NCBI GenBank assembly: GCA_017407375.1
Contig: JAFQWT010000188.1
Span: forward strand, 1-14,063
DNA length: 14,063 nucleotides
From: Clostridia bacterium
Lineage (GTDB): Bacteria; Bacillota; Clostridia; Oscillospirales; CAG-272
Reading direction: 5' to 3'
In this document: positions 13,835 to 14,063 of the stretch, piece by piece
Position numbering within the stretch: position 1 is the first letter of the stretch
Layout of the letters: every line of letters starts with the position of its first letter
Notes under the pieces: model-generated
Told to the model about the DNA's origin: nothing
The model's database searches: none
Seen by the model: the letters and a program-made list of their open reading frames with translations, nothing else
Made by a program: the position numbers and the translations under genes

Positions 13835-14063
13835 TCAGGTGCGGTAGTCGCCGTTGATCTTAACGTAGTCGTAAGTGAGGTCGCAGCCCCATGCGGTTGC
13901 CGATACATCGCCGCTGCCGAGGGTGACGAGGATTTCGATTTCCTTTTCAAGCAGGATTTCCTTTGCACTTTCTTCGGAGAACGGAACGCCCGCGCCGTTT
14001 ACACACACGGTGATCTCGCCCTTTGCCGATTTGAAGGAAACGCCGACCTTGTTTACATCCACA
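13835..14063 (-). CDS. argJ: Bifunctional ornithine acetyltransferase/N-acetylglutamate synthase ArgJ, C-terminal end only
   Basis: The visible part is the last 75 codons of ArgJ; the gene runs off the right edge, and the in-frame ATG near the edge is internal. The end SATAWGCDLTYDYVKINGDYRT region is the near-invariant C-terminus of the ArgJ beta subunit, and VCVNGAGVPFSEE precedes it. ArgJ transfers acetyl from acetylornithine to glutamate and is self-cleaved at a Thr in ATM(L)xT, which is outside the window. Its presence means the pathway is the cyclic (acetyl-recycling) type. argC is expected further upstream. Confidence 0.93.
   Translation of the reverse strand, partial: VDVNKVGVSFKSAKGEITVCVNGAGVPFSEESAKEILLEKEIEILVTLGSGDVSATAWGCDLTYDYVKINGDYRT

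Overview
The window looks like a chromosomal segment of a GC-rich, anaerobic-type Clostridia (Bacillota) bacterium. The evidence is the gene order yerC-hisZ-hisG-hisD-hisC-hisB-hisH-hisA-hisF, the short HisG paired with HisZ, an argJ-argB-argD-argF cluster, strong GGAGG-type ribosome binding sites and AT-rich sigma-A promoters. The genus cannot be named from the sequence alone. Every recognised gene lies on the minus strand, so transcription runs from high to low coordinates.

Right end (about 10786-14063): the 3' end of argJ, then argB, argD and argF. These are part of the acetylated arginine pathway leading to citrulline. Neighbours overlap by 4 bp, except for the short argJ-argB gap. The cluster's promoter lies outside the window. 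Downstream of argF is a 106-bp fold-back (MITE-like) element whose end contains the argF stop codon, followed by two intrinsic terminators.

Centre (6872-10417): one very large monocistronic gene of 1181 codons with its own promoter, a structured 5' leader and a strong terminator. It encodes a secreted lipoprotein. In order it has a lipobox signal peptide, small repeated beta modules joined by collagen-like G-X-Y linkers, two tandem copies of a unit of about 260 residues that I do not recognise, an Ig-like domain and a C-terminal SGNH/GDSL-type hydrolase domain. It is the accessory, least described element here and the best candidate for something new.

Left end (1-6717): an almost complete histidine biosynthesis operon. 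It starts with a TrpR-family regulator (YerC/HisR-like) and continues with hisZ, G, D, C, B, H, A and the first 153 codons of hisF. Seven of the eight junctions are overlaps or gaps of at most 2 bp consistent with translational coupling, and the eighth (hisH-hisA) is a 7-bp overlap. hisI and hisE are not seen and may lie beyond the left edge. The operon has a canonical promoter with a 17-bp spacer that contains an imperfect palindrome, a plausible operator for the regulator encoded by the first gene. There is no T-box leader, because the 5' UTR is only about 30 nt.

No tRNA, rRNA, CRISPR array, insertion-sequence transposase or phage gene was seen.
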